This document shows positions 43,838-51,871 of a stretch of DNA of 64,000 nucleotides, one piece after another (the first letter of the stretch is position 1; every line of letters starts with the position of its first letter). The position numbers were made by a program, and so were the translations under genes. The notes below the pieces were generated by a model. It made no database searches and was not told where the DNA came from. It worked only from the letters and a program-made list of their open reading frames with translations. Source of the DNA: Pigmentiphaga litoralis (GTDB lineage: Bacteria; Pseudomonadota; Gammaproteobacteria; Burkholderiales; Burkholderiaceae_B); contig NZ_JACCBP010000003.1 of the NCBI RefSeq assembly GCF_013408655.1, positions 372,001 to 436,000 on the forward strand, given 5' to 3'.

Positions 43838-44752
43838 CTACCGCGATGCGCTGCGCGCCACGACCGCGCGCCAGAAGGCTTCGGCCGATGCGGCCCCAGC
43901 GGCACGATGCCGGAACAGGCGGATGGCGATGGGCAGATGCCAGTCGGGGCCGCCCGCGTCCACCAGGCGGCCTGACGCCAGTTCTTCTTGCATCAGGCTT
44001 TGCGGCAGCCATGCAATCCCGCGTCCATCCAGCGCCATCGACTTGAGCACGGTGGCCAGATGCGCGGTAAACACAGGATCGGCCCCGGCCGCGTCGAGCG
44101 CGGACTGCCGTTGATCGCGCACGATGCGGCCCAGGCCGGATTCCGGCGTGTAGGCCAGCAGCGGCACGCGAGCGCGGCTGCGGCGCGACAGGGTATGGCG
44201 GGGCTTGCCCTGGTTGGTTGCGGCCACGACCGGGATCAGCACGTCGGTGCCGACCTCGCAGCTGGTGAAATCGGTATCGGGCAGCCGGACCGGTAAGTGC
44301 GGGTGGGCATGGCACAGCATGAACTGGGCGCGGCCCTGCAGCATGAGCGCCTCGCACTGCGGCATGACATCGGACACCAGCTGGATCGGGCCGACGGGCG
44401 CCTGCGATTCCAGCCCGCGCAGCCAGGTCGGCAGGAAGGTCAGGGACAGCGCGTGCGTTGCAACAAAACGCAGCGTGGACGAACTGGCGTCGGCCACCGC
44501 GCGCGCTTCATCGGGCACCCGGGCGACACGGGCGGTGATTTCTTCGGCCACGCCGCGAAACCATTCGCCGGCATCGGTCAGCGTGACCGGATGGGTGCTG
44601 CGGTCGAACAGGTCGACGCCCAGCCAGGTTTCCAGGGCGCGGATGCGGCGGCTGAACGCGGGCTGCGTCATGTGGCAATCGCGCGCGGCCCGCGAGAAAT
44701 TGCCGCTGGCCGCCAGCGTCAGGAAATCGTTCAACCACGTGAAATTCATCAT
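43838..44752 (-). CDS. LysR-family regulator divergent from tarD
   Basis: About 304 residues from ATG 44752 (MMNFTWLNDFL). The helix-turn-helix region is FLTLAASGNFSRAARDCHMT then QPAFSRRIRALE, followed by the effector domain (LRFVATHALSLTFLP, PIQLVSDVMPQ). It is divergent from tarD, 173 bases away, and most likely regulates it. The 192 bases between this gene's stop and the KaiC-like start hold no other gene. Confidence 0.88.
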   Translation of the reverse strand: MMNFTWLNDFLTLAASGNFSRAARDCHMTQPAFSRRIRALETWLGVDLFDRSTHPVTLTDAGEWFRGVAEEITARVARVPDEARAVADASSSTLRFVATHALSLTFLPTWLRGLESQAPVGPIQLVSDVMPQCEALMLQGRAQFMLCHAHPHLPVRLPDTDFTSCEVGTDVLIPVVAATNQGKPRHTLSRRSRARVPLLAYTPESGLGRIVRDQRQSALDAAGADPVFTAHLATVLKSMALDGRGIAWLPQSLMQEELASGRLVDAGGPDWHLPIAIRLFRHRAAGAASAEAFWRAVVARSASR

Positions 44753-44925
44753 CGATGCTTTGACGGCATAAAGGCAGAGAAAACGGGCATTGGACGCATC
44801 GCATGGGGCGCGCGAAGATGCGTCCACTGCTTCTGACGGTGTCGATGCGACCCGGCGCAGTACTTATACACCGAGCGCCGCCGCGCGATCTGCCTGCGGC
44901 GCGCTCTTTCCAGCAGGACGCCAGA

Positions 44926-46092
44926 ATGAAAATCGTCGATATCCGCGAAGCCACCAAGCCGATCAAATCGGACATCCGGAACGCCTACATCAACTTCTCG
45001 AAGATGACCCTGAGCCTGGTCGCCGTGGTCACCGATGTGATCCGCGATGGCAAGCCCGTGATCGGCTACGGCTTCAATTCCAACGGCCGCTACGGCCAGG
45101 GTTCGCTGATGCGCGAACGTTTCCTGCCGCGCATCCTGGAAGCCGACCCGGCCAGCCTGCTGGACGACGAACGCGACAACCTGGACCCGCACAAGATCTG
45201 GGCCACCATGATGACCGACGAAAAGCCGGGCGGCCATGGTGAACGGTCGGTTGCCGTGGGCACGATCGACATGGCCATTTGGGACGCGGTCGCCAAGATC
45301 GAAGGCAAGCCGCTGTACCAGCTGCTGGCCGAACGCTACGGCAACGGCGAAGCCAACCGCAAGGTGTTCGTGTACGCCGCCGGCGGCTACTACTGGCCCG
45401 GCCAGGGGATCGAAGGCCTGGAGCGCGAAATGCGCAGCTATCTGGACCGCGGCTATTCGGTGGTCAAGAAAAAGATCGGCGGCGCGTCGCTGTCCGAAGA
45501 CCGCAAGCGCATCGAAGCCGTGCTGCGTCTGCTGGGCCCTGGCCAGAAGCTGGCGGTGGACGCCAACGGCCGTTTCGACCTGAAGACCGCCGTGGAATAC
45601 GCCAAGGCGCTGTCCGACTACGACCTGTTCTGGTACGAAGAAGCGGGCGATCCGCTGGACTACGCGCTGCAGGCCGAACTGGCGCCGCACTATGCCGGAT
45701 CGATGGCGACGGGGGAAAACCTGTTTTCGATGCAGGATGCCCGCAACCTGATCCGCTACGGCGGCATGCGTCCGGACCGCGACTACCTGCAGTTCGATTG
45801 CGCCCTGAGCTATGGCCTGGTCGAATACCTCCGCACCCTGGATATGTTGAAGGAACATGGCTGGTCGCCGTCGCGCTGCGTGCCGCACGGCGGGCACCAG
45901 ATGTCGCTGGCGATTGCCGCCGGCCTGGGCCTGGGCGGCAACGAGTCCTACCCGGACCTGTTCCAGCCGTATGGCGGCTTCCCCGATGGCGTGAAGGTGG
46001 TGGACAGCTATGTCACGCTGCCGGAACTGCCGGGCATCGGCTTCGAAGGCAAGGCCGATCTGTATGCGGAAATGAAGGCCCTGGCCAGCTGA
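44926..46092 (+). CDS. tarD: D(-)-tartrate dehydratase (enolase superfamily)
   Basis: Dehydrates D-tartrate to oxaloacetate with Mg2+. The 388-residue protein reads NFSKMTLSLVAVVTD, NSNGRYGQGSLMRERF and WATMMTDEKPGGHGERS, as in TarD. The enolase-superfamily residues occupy the expected places: KxK ending at K183 (VVKKKIGG), Mg ligands D212 (AVDANGR), E238 (WYEE) and E264 (ATGEN), and H321 (PHGGHQM). ATG 44926 has CAGGA upstream. Stands alone under the divergent LysR; no tartrate transporter is adjacent. Confidence 0.9.
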   Translation: MKIVDIREATKPIKSDIRNAYINFSKMTLSLVAVVTDVIRDGKPVIGYGFNSNGRYGQGSLMRERFLPRILEADPASLLDDERDNLDPHKIWATMMTDEKPGGHGERSVAVGTIDMAIWDAVAKIEGKPLYQLLAERYGNGEANRKVFVYAAGGYYWPGQGIEGLEREMRSYLDRGYSVVKKKIGGASLSEDRKRIEAVLRLLGPGQKLAVDANGRFDLKTAVEYAKALSDYDLFWYEEAGDPLDYALQAELAPHYAGSMATGENLFSMQDARNLIRYGGMRPDRDYLQFDCALSYGLVEYLRTLDMLKEHGWSPSRCVPHGGHQMSLAIAAGLGLGGNESYPDLFQPYGGFPDGVKVVDSYVTLPELPGIGFEGKADLYAEMKALAS

Positions 46093-46098
46093 TGAAGT

Positions 46099-46162
46099 GA
46101 AGGCAGGCCTGGGTGAAAGCAGGCCAAGGCAAAGGCAGGCCTTGGTAAAGGCAGGCCAAAGA
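46099..46162. repeat. Four tandem 16-bp units after tarD
   Basis: Four consecutive 16-mers built on the core AAGGCAGGCC (46099-46114, 46115-46130, 46131-46146, 46147-46162), differing at one to five positions. They fill the gap between the tarD stop and its terminator. Confidence 0.9.
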
Positions 46163-46198
46163 AAAGCGCCAGTCCCGATGTTGCGGACTGGCGCTTTT
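46162..46198. terminator. Bidirectional terminator between tarD and the dienelactone-hydrolase-like gene
   Basis: A perfect 14-bp stem, AAAAGCGCCAGTCC pairing with GGACTGGCGCTTTT, closes a 9-nt loop. The A/T ends allow termination on both strands for these convergent genes. Confidence 0.88.
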
Positions 46199-46245
46199 GT
46201 GTTTCCCGACGTCCTGCCTTGGCCCGTCGGGTTAGCCCTGCACCT

Positions 46246-47136
46246 TCAGCCCTTCAGATTCGCGTCGAAGAACGCAACCGTGCGTGACCAGGCCAGCTTG
46301 GCGGCGTCAGCATCGAAACGCGGCGTCGTGTCGTTGTTGAAGCCGTGCTGCGTGCCCGGATACTGGAACGCGGTGTACTTCACACCCGCCGCATCCAGCG
46401 CGGCCGCATAGGTCGGCCACGACGCATTGATCCGTTCGTCGACCGCGGCAAAATGCATCAGTAGCGGCGCTTTGACCTTGGCGGCGTTTTCCGCAGCCGG
46501 CACGTTGCCGTAGAACGGCACCGCGGCATTCAGGTCCGGCAGGCGCGTGGCCAGCGTCTGCACCATCCCACCGCCGTAGCAGAAGCCGACCGCGCCGACC
46601 TTGCCGTTGGTGTTCTGGTAGCTGCGCAGGAAGTTGGCCGCCGCCACGAAGTCTTCGGTGGCCTTGGTCTGGTCCAGCTTGGCGAACAGTTCGCGCGCCT
46701 TGTCTTCGTCGCCCGGATAGCCACCCAGGGTGGTCAGGGCATCGGGCGCGAACGCCAGGTAGCCATCCAGCGCCAGGCGGCGCGCGATGTCTTCGATATG
46801 GGGATTCAGGCCGCGGTTCTCATGGATCACCAGCACGGCGGGCAAGGGGCCGCTGGCTTGCGCCGGCCAGGCCACATAGGCCTTGACGGTGCCCGTGCCA
46901 TTGGGCGACGGGTAGTCCACTTTTTGCGTGCGGATGCGATTGTCGTCCGGACGGATCTGCTGGGCCTCGGCAAACTTGGGGCTCAGGGCCGTCAGCAGCA
47001 TGCCGGCCGTCATGCCGCCCACCGCAAACTTCTGCGCCTTGCTGAGAAATCCGCGGCGGTCGATGGCGCCGTGCACATAGGCATCAAACAGGATGAGCAG
47101 TTCCTGATCGAAATCCTTGGCTGTCTTGAGTTCCAT
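46246..47136 (-). CDS. Dienelactone-hydrolase-family protein with twin-arginine signal
   Basis: Alpha/beta hydrolase of the dienelactone hydrolase family, whose members open lactones with a Cys-Asp-His triad. Visible are the nucleophile elbow GFCYGGG, Asp in AVDERIN and His in GTQHGFN, plus IHENRGLNPHI. From ATG 47136 (MELKTAKDF, AGGA upstream) it is 296 residues. Residues ~26-60 contain DRRGFLSKAQKFAVGG followed by a hydrophobic stretch and AEA, which fits a Tat signal, though it begins ~25 residues in. Export to the periplasm is inferred. Substrate unknown. Confidence 0.87.
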   Translation of the reverse strand: MELKTAKDFDQELLILFDAYVHGAIDRRGFLSKAQKFAVGGMTAGMLLTALSPKFAEAQQIRPDDNRIRTQKVDYPSPNGTGTVKAYVAWPAQASGPLPAVLVIHENRGLNPHIEDIARRLALDGYLAFAPDALTTLGGYPGDEDKARELFAKLDQTKATEDFVAAANFLRSYQNTNGKVGAVGFCYGGGMVQTLATRLPDLNAAVPFYGNVPAAENAAKVKAPLLMHFAAVDERINASWPTYAAALDAAGVKYTAFQYPGTQHGFNNDTTPRFDADAAKLAWSRTVAFFDANLKG

Positions 47137-47330
47137 GGTGCGTTCCTGAAAAGGCAGAGTGCCTGCGGTTGACGTCATCGGGTGACCGGCATTGCAACGC
47201 GCAGCTGGCAATCGCGGCCCACCCGTTCCGCCGCCGACGATAGACCGAAAGACGCATTCCCTCTACCGCTTTCTCAAAGCGTTTCAAATGGATGAGCGTG
47301 CCGCCAAGCTGCCTGGGGCGGCGCAGCACA

Positions 47331-48203
47331 TCACAGCGCTGCGCAAGGGGGGCAGGGCGGGTTCGCGTCCGACAAGGGGCTGCCTTCGCCCGCGTCGGCT
47401 TCGCCGGTGCCGGCCAGGTCAGGACTGGCGGGCGTCGCGTCGGGAAACGGTTCCACCGGCTGCGGGTCCACCGTCTCGTCCAATGGCGCAAGCAGTCCTT
47501 GAACGCCTTCGTCCAGCCCGCGCACCGGCGTGGCCTTGGCCAGCGACATCCACACCCCAAAGGGCAGGGCGGTCCGTTTCGGCTTGGGCGCCCGGCGCGC
47601 CACGATGGGCTGCTCGCCCTGCATCAGGATCACGCCGCACTCGGGCGGCACCTCCGACGGATCGCCGATCGGCCGGCCCTTGGCGTCATTGCCCAGCACA
47701 TACCAGCACTCGCCCAGATCACAATAGGCGCCCCGCTTGGCCGGAATCTTCAGGTCGCCCAGAAGGTCGGCACGGCGCACCTTGATCTCGTGCACCACCG
47801 GTTCGACATAGGTTTCGACCGTCGTGTTGCGGATCGAAAAGACATCCGGTTTGGCAATACACCAGACCGGCGGCGCGTCGGGCGTCGCGCCCGGCACCTG
47901 GGCGCGCAGGCTGATGCCGCGCCAGGCAATCCGGCCCGCGCGCAACATGTCGCGCGCGATCAGTTCGACCAGGGCTTCATGGGACGACATGGCGCTGCGA
48001 TTGCGCACGGCCTGCGCGGCGATCATGGCGATGCCGGCATCGGTGACGCGAACCGTTTCGGCGGCATCGCGGCTCACGACCCGTTCGAGCAGGCCGGCGG
48101 CCAGCAATTCGATTTCGACGATGTCCTGGCAGGGCCAGCCCGCCGAGCGGTACATCTCGCGCAGGCGGCGCGCGTGGGATTTCCCCAGGGTGACTTCAGG
48201 CAT
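47331..48203 (-). CDS. MmcB-like PD-(D/E)XK-fold protein
   Basis: 290 residues from ATG 48203 (MPEVTLGKSHARRLREM). N-terminal half: a helical, possibly DNA-binding region (IELLAAGLLERVVSRD, VRVTDAGIAMIAAQ). Residues ~117-165 show a nuclease-like pattern: KPDVFSI (D120), HEIKV (E139, K141), then RADLLGDLKIPAKRGAYCD and WYVLGND. This resembles the MmcB family, a DNA-repair protein with a PD-(D/E)XK fold. The last ~70 residues are Pro/Asp-rich. The ribosome-binding site is weak. Nuclease activity is an inference from motif spacing. Confidence 0.7.
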   Translation of the reverse strand: MPEVTLGKSHARRLREMYRSAGWPCQDIVEIELLAAGLLERVVSRDAAETVRVTDAGIAMIAAQAVRNRSAMSSHEALVELIARDMLRAGRIAWRGISLRAQVPGATPDAPPVWCIAKPDVFSIRNTTVETYVEPVVHEIKVRRADLLGDLKIPAKRGAYCDLGECWYVLGNDAKGRPIGDPSEVPPECGVILMQGEQPIVARRAPKPKRTALPFGVWMSLAKATPVRGLDEGVQGLLAPLDETVDPQPVEPFPDATPASPDLAGTGEADAGEGSPLSDANPPCPPCAAL

Positions 48204-48403
48204 GCAGACAGCGCGGCGCCGGGCAGGCGCAATCAGGAAAGAAGCAGGAATTGTAGACCCGTGGTGGGGAAGGCCCCCCATGCTAGAGTGTGCCCACTTC
48301 TGACGAAGCGTCTCCCCGCCCGGCCTGCCGGCTGTCGGGGTACCCGGATCGCCGCGCACCGCGCCTGGCTGCCGGCGGGCGCGGGCCGCAGACCGGTGCG
48401 TCC

Positions 48404-48874
48404 ATGCTCTACAACCTGCTCACCTTGATCCATGTTGCGTCCATCATCGTGTGGGTGGGCGGCATGGCCTTCGCGCACCTGGCCTTGCGCCCGGCCGTGG
48501 CCACGCTGGAACCCGCCGTCCGCCTGCGGCTGATGGAAGACGTGCTGCGGCGCTTCTTTCTGCTGGCGGGTATCGCGGTGCTGCTGGCCGTGGCATCGGG
48601 TCTGGGCATGGTGGGACTGGCGGCCGCGCAAGTGGCCGAAACCGGCGGGCGTTTCCGCATGCCGCTGGCGTGGAACCTGATGGGCACCTTCGGCATCATC
48701 ATGGCGCTGATCTTCGGCCACATCCGCTTCGCTCTGTTCGGCCGCCTGCGCCGCGCCGTGGAAGCGTCCGACTGGAAGGCCGGCGGCGTGGCCATGGCAT
48801 CGATCCGCAAATGGGTCGGCATCAATCTGCTGATCGGCGCCTGTGTGGTCGTGATTGCGTTCCTGGGGCGGTAA
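48404..48874 (+). CDS. CopD-like small integral membrane protein
   Basis: 156 residues with four predicted helices: LLTLIHVASIIVWVGGMAF (4-22), FFLLAGIAVLLAVASGLGMV, LAWNLMGTFGIIMALIFGHI and WVGINLLIGACVVVIAFLG. The His-containing IHVASIIVWVGG first helix is the hallmark of the CopD/YcnJ-type family associated with copper uptake or haem proteins. Metal-related function fits the neighbouring dmeR/dmeF pair but is not shown. ATG 48404 chosen by homology to the family start. Confidence 0.75.
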   Translation: MLYNLLTLIHVASIIVWVGGMAFAHLALRPAVATLEPAVRLRLMEDVLRRFFLLAGIAVLLAVASGLGMVGLAAAQVAETGGRFRMPLAWNLMGTFGIIMALIFGHIRFALFGRLRRAVEASDWKAGGVAMASIRKWVGINLLIGACVVVIAFLGR

Positions 48875-48936
48875 CGCGGCAGGACTGCGTCCTCCACGGC
48901 ATCGGCAGCCTGAAGTACAGGCTGCGCTTGCAGCAG

Positions 48937-49040
48937 GCGCGCCTGCCAGTTCACAGCGGAAGGCGCGCCTGCTACTTCATAGTCGCAGGCCCTCCTGCTG
49001 CTACATAGTGGCAGCCGCGCCTGCTACTTCAGATAGGAAC
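48937..49040. repeat. Four 26-bp tandem units running into the 3' end of dmeR
   Basis: Units at 48937-48962, 48963-48988, 48989-49014 and 49015-49040 share the core CGCGCCTGCTACTTCA or close variants. The last unit contains the dmeR stop codon and final codons (minus strand), so the array looks like outward copying of the gene's tail. Confidence 0.85.
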
Positions 49041-49299
49041 GCAGTGCACTGACGACCTCTTCCAGGTCGGACTGCCGCTGCGCCGGCGACACGTCGTCCG
49101 CGCCCAGATGTTCGCGCAGGTGTCCCTCCAGCACTTCCGCCATCAGACCACTGACCGCCCCGCGCACCGCCGCGATCTGCTGCAGCACCGCGGCACATTC
49201 CTTCTCGTCTTCCAGCGCGGCTTCGAGCGACTGCACCTGCCCCTTGATGCGGCGCACGCGGGCGAGCAGTTTCTTCTTGTCGTGAATGGTGTGCGGCAT
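49024..49299 (-). CDS. dmeR: RcnR/FrmR-family metal-sensing repressor, DmeR-like
   Basis: 91-residue all-helical repressor starting MPHTIHDKKKLLARVRRIKG. It carries the nickel/cobalt ligand set of RcnR: the N-terminus and His3, Cys35 (KECAAVL), His60 and His64 (GHLREHL). FrmR-type formaldehyde sensors have Glu at position 64, so a metal sensor is favoured. It is divergent from a cobalt/nickel CDF exporter, and the gap between them contains an RcnR-type operator. Binding metal should release DNA and open the exporter gene. Its stop lies inside a tandem repeat. Confidence 0.9.
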   Translation of the reverse strand: MPHTIHDKKKLLARVRRIKGQVQSLEAALEDEKECAAVLQQIAAVRGAVSGLMAEVLEGHLREHLGADDVSPAQRQSDLEEVVSALRSYLK

Positions 49300-49428
49300 G
49301 GCGGGCTCGTCAGGGGCAGGGCAGCGCGGGGCGAAAATAAATAGACGGTAGACGTCGGCAGTTGCTGGTGCCGCATCCAACGCCATGACGAACGAAACCG
49401 CGATCCGGCCGCCCATCTGTCTGCGTAC

Positions 49429-49447
49429 TATACTGGGGTACAGTATA
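49429..49447. promoter_or_regulatory. RcnR/DmeR-type operator
   Basis: TATACTG-GGGTA-CAGTATA is a perfect 7-bp inverted repeat around a G run. RcnR sites are described as TACT, a G tract, then AGTA; here TACT-GGGG-TAC-AGTA. It lies between dmeR and dmeF, 46 bases before the dmeF ATG. Confidence 0.75.
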
Positions 49448-49493
49448 TTGCGAGCCGTGTGTATCGCGCGCCGCGCGTCGACCGGACCCTGCC

Positions 49494-50561
49494 ATGACCC
49501 ATCCCACTTCGTCTGACCCTCACGCTGCCGACCCCGCTCCGGGCAGGCCAGCGGGACACACGGCTTGCGCAGGCCCTGCATCAGCGCCTGCTTCCACTGC
49601 CTCCGACATCACCTCTGACACCGCCTCGTACAGCCACAGCCATGTCTTCGACGAAGGCAACCCGTTGGCTGAATCGCGCACCGCCTGGGCCGCCGGCATT
49701 ACCGCGGTCATGATGGTGATCGAGATCACCGCCGGCTGGCTCTACCAATCCATGGCGCTGCTGGCCGACGGCTGGCACATGAGCTCGCATGCGTTGGCGC
49801 TGGGCCTGTCGGTGGCGGTGTACGCCTATGCCCGCAAGCACGCGCAGGACCGCCGCTTTACCTTCGGCACGTGGAAGGTGGAAGTGTTGGGCGGCTACAC
49901 CAGCGCCGTCCTGCTGATGGGCGTGGCCTTCTACATGGCGTGGCAGTCGGTGGAGCGCCTGCTGTCCCCGGTGGACATCGATTACGACCGCGCGATCGCG
50001 GTGGGGGCAGTGGGCCTGGTGGTGAACCTGGTGTGCGCCTGGCTGCTGAAGGATGCGCACGGGCACGATCATGGGCATGGGCATGGCCACGGCCACAGCC
50101 ACGGCCACGACCACGGCCACGCGCACACCGACCTGAACCTTCGGGCCGCCTACCTCCACGTCGTCGCCGACGCGGCCACCTCCGTCCTGGCCATCGTCGC
50201 GCTGTTCGGCGGCAAGTGGTGGGGCGCGGTCTGGCTCGATCCGCTCATGGGCATCGCCGGCGCGGTGCTGGTCGCGGTGTGGGCATGGGGCCTGTTGCGG
50301 CAGTCGGGCAGCGTGCTGCTCGACGCCAACGGCGACGCACCGGTAGCCGAAGAAATCCGGGAAGCCGTGGCCACGTTGCCGGTGCCCGCCGACATCACGG
50401 ACCTGCATGTCTGGCAAGTCGGCAAGGGCAAATTCGCGTGCATCGTCGCGGTCGTGACCGATCAGCCGCTGGCGCCCGACGTCATACGCCGCGCTATCGG
50501 CATCCATGAAGAACTCGTGCACATCACCGTAGAAGTAAACCGGCGCGGCGCCCCCGCCTGA
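49494..50561 (+). CDS. dmeF: Co2+/Ni2+ cation-diffusion-facilitator exporter, DmeF-like
   Basis: 355-residue inner-membrane antiporter that exports divalent cobalt or nickel. After a polar ~50-residue N-terminus come six helices with the CDF metal-site signatures MALLADGWHMSSHALAL and YLHVVADAATSV. A long His-rich cytoplasmic loop of HGH/HDH repeats lies near residues 186-206. The VMMVIEITAGWLYQSMALLADGWHMS wording and SHSHVFDEGN start are those of DmeF proteins. Start ATG 49494. The divergent sensor and operator point to metal-induced expression. Confidence 0.9.
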   Translation: MTHPTSSDPHAADPAPGRPAGHTACAGPASAPASTASDITSDTASYSHSHVFDEGNPLAESRTAWAAGITAVMMVIEITAGWLYQSMALLADGWHMSSHALALGLSVAVYAYARKHAQDRRFTFGTWKVEVLGGYTSAVLLMGVAFYMAWQSVERLLSPVDIDYDRAIAVGAVGLVVNLVCAWLLKDAHGHDHGHGHGHGHSHGHDHGHAHTDLNLRAAYLHVVADAATSVLAIVALFGGKWWGAVWLDPLMGIAGAVLVAVWAWGLLRQSGSVLLDANGDAPVAEEIREAVATLPVPADITDLHVWQVGKGKFACIVAVVTDQPLAPDVIRRAIGIHEELVHITVEVNRRGAPA

Positions 50562-50602
50562 CACCCTCCGCCTGACACCCCCCGCCTGACACCCTCCGCC
50601 TT
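50554..50602. repeat. About 3.5 tandem 14-bp units at the dmeF stop
   Basis: Units CCGCCTGACACCCT (50554-50567), CCGCCTGACACCCC (50568-50581), CCGCCTGACACCCT (50582-50595), then CCGCCTT. The first unit contains the dmeF TGA; the array ends at the convergent Sel1 gene's stop. Confidence 0.95.
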
Positions 50603-51719
50603 ACCGCGCCGTCCCCTGCAGCGCCTGCGCCCGCTCCGCGGCCAGCTTGAGCCGGTCGCTCATCGGCATGCCGATATTGCCCAGAATGCGGTCGATCTCG
50701 GGATAGCGGCCGTTGCCCCGCACGGCATCTTCATCCAGGAAGCCGATGATGGTGATGTACGCCGCCACGTCCGCCTCGGCCACGATTCCCTGGTTCCCGG
50801 CGCGCGCCAGCCACGACGCCGTGCGGGCATAGCGCTGGCGCTCCCCCATCCCCGCATACAACTCCGGAAAGAAACGATCCACGTAGCCCACGAACTCCAG
50901 CACCTCCCGCCGGTTGCGCGCCGCGCGCGCCTCGGCGATCGGCATCAGCGTGGCCCGCAATTGCGTGGCCCGGGCCTGGGCCTGGGTGCGCTGGCGTGCG
51001 GTCAGGGCGCCGTCCACGGCCTGCTGCCGCACGCCGGCTTGCGGGTGGCCGTATTCGGTTGCGATCGCCAGCCAGGCCCAGGCGGTCACGGGATCGCGCC
51101 GCGTCTCGGCCTGGGTGCCCAGCATGTATTGCGCGGCCGCGTAGCCGTGCTGCGCCGACCGCACCATCCAGGTCTGGGCCTGACGGGTATTGCGGGACAC
51201 CCCGGCGCCGGTAATGTAGGCATTGGCCAGCCCGAATTCGGCGCAGGCGTTGTCGGTCAGGGAGCCCTGGCGCAGATAGCGCACGGCCTTGACCGGATCC
51301 GGGTCGATGCCGCGCGGATCGCTGTGCAGTGCCGCCAGGTAGCACAAGGCCTGGTCGTCGCCCTTGCTGGCGGCCAGGGTGAAGCAGCGCGATGCCTTGG
51401 ACAGGCTGGCCGGCATGCGTTCCTGGAAGAGTTCGTGGCCGCGGCCGAACAGCAGGTCGGCATCGACGCGCGCATCGCACTGCACGACATCCACATAAGG
51501 GGGAGGCGCCGCGGCCTGCGCCGGGGCGGCCACCACCACGGGGGCGGCGACCGGTTCGGCTTCGGGAGCCGGCAGGGCGGACGGCGGGGGCAGCGGCGCG
51601 CAGCCGGCAACGGTGAGCACGACAAGCACGCGGGCGGTCAGCGGGACGAGCACGCCGCCGGCATGGCGGCGCAAGGCGCGTCGCGGCAACGCCCGGCGCG
51701 CGCTGGGGGTAATTCGCAT
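50601..51719 (-). CDS. Sel1-repeat lipoprotein
   Basis: 372 residues with an Arg-rich start, a hydrophobic stretch VPLTARVLVVLTVAGC whose VAGC is a plausible lipobox, and a Pro/Ala-rich linker. The lipid-anchored mature part has Sel1-type helical repeats (SKASRCFTLAASKGDDQAL, DPVKAVRYLRQGSLTDNACA, RQAQTWMVRSAQHGYAAAQY, DPVTAWAWLAIATEYGHPQA). Such repeats mediate protein-protein contacts. Its stop lies at the end of the 14-bp repeat array convergent with dmeF. Partner unknown. Confidence 0.82.
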   Translation of the reverse strand: MRITPSARRALPRRALRRHAGGVLVPLTARVLVVLTVAGCAPLPPPSALPAPEAEPVAAPVVVAAPAQAAAPPPYVDVVQCDARVDADLLFGRGHELFQERMPASLSKASRCFTLAASKGDDQALCYLAALHSDPRGIDPDPVKAVRYLRQGSLTDNACAEFGLANAYITGAGVSRNTRQAQTWMVRSAQHGYAAAQYMLGTQAETRRDPVTAWAWLAIATEYGHPQAGVRQQAVDGALTARQRTQAQARATQLRATLMPIAEARAARNRREVLEFVGYVDRFFPELYAGMGERQRYARTASWLARAGNQGIVAEADVAAYITIIGFLDEDAVRGNGRYPEIDRILGNIGMPMSDRLKLAAERAQALQGTAR

Positions 51720-51871
51720 GGGCGGCTCCTGTCAGTGCAGACTAGCGCGGGAATGTACACCACGCGCCGCTGCGCGTGCGCCGGCCGTGTGCAAAAACGA
51801 CTGACGCTACGGACATCACCCTGTAAGCTGGTCGGTCCTGATCACTCCCCCGGTTTTTCGGGAATGGCTGC

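Noticed and set aside
49024..49299. FrmR-type formaldehyde sensor
   Set aside because: Position 64 is His rather than Glu, and the neighbour is a metal exporter with no formaldehyde dehydrogenase gene nearby.
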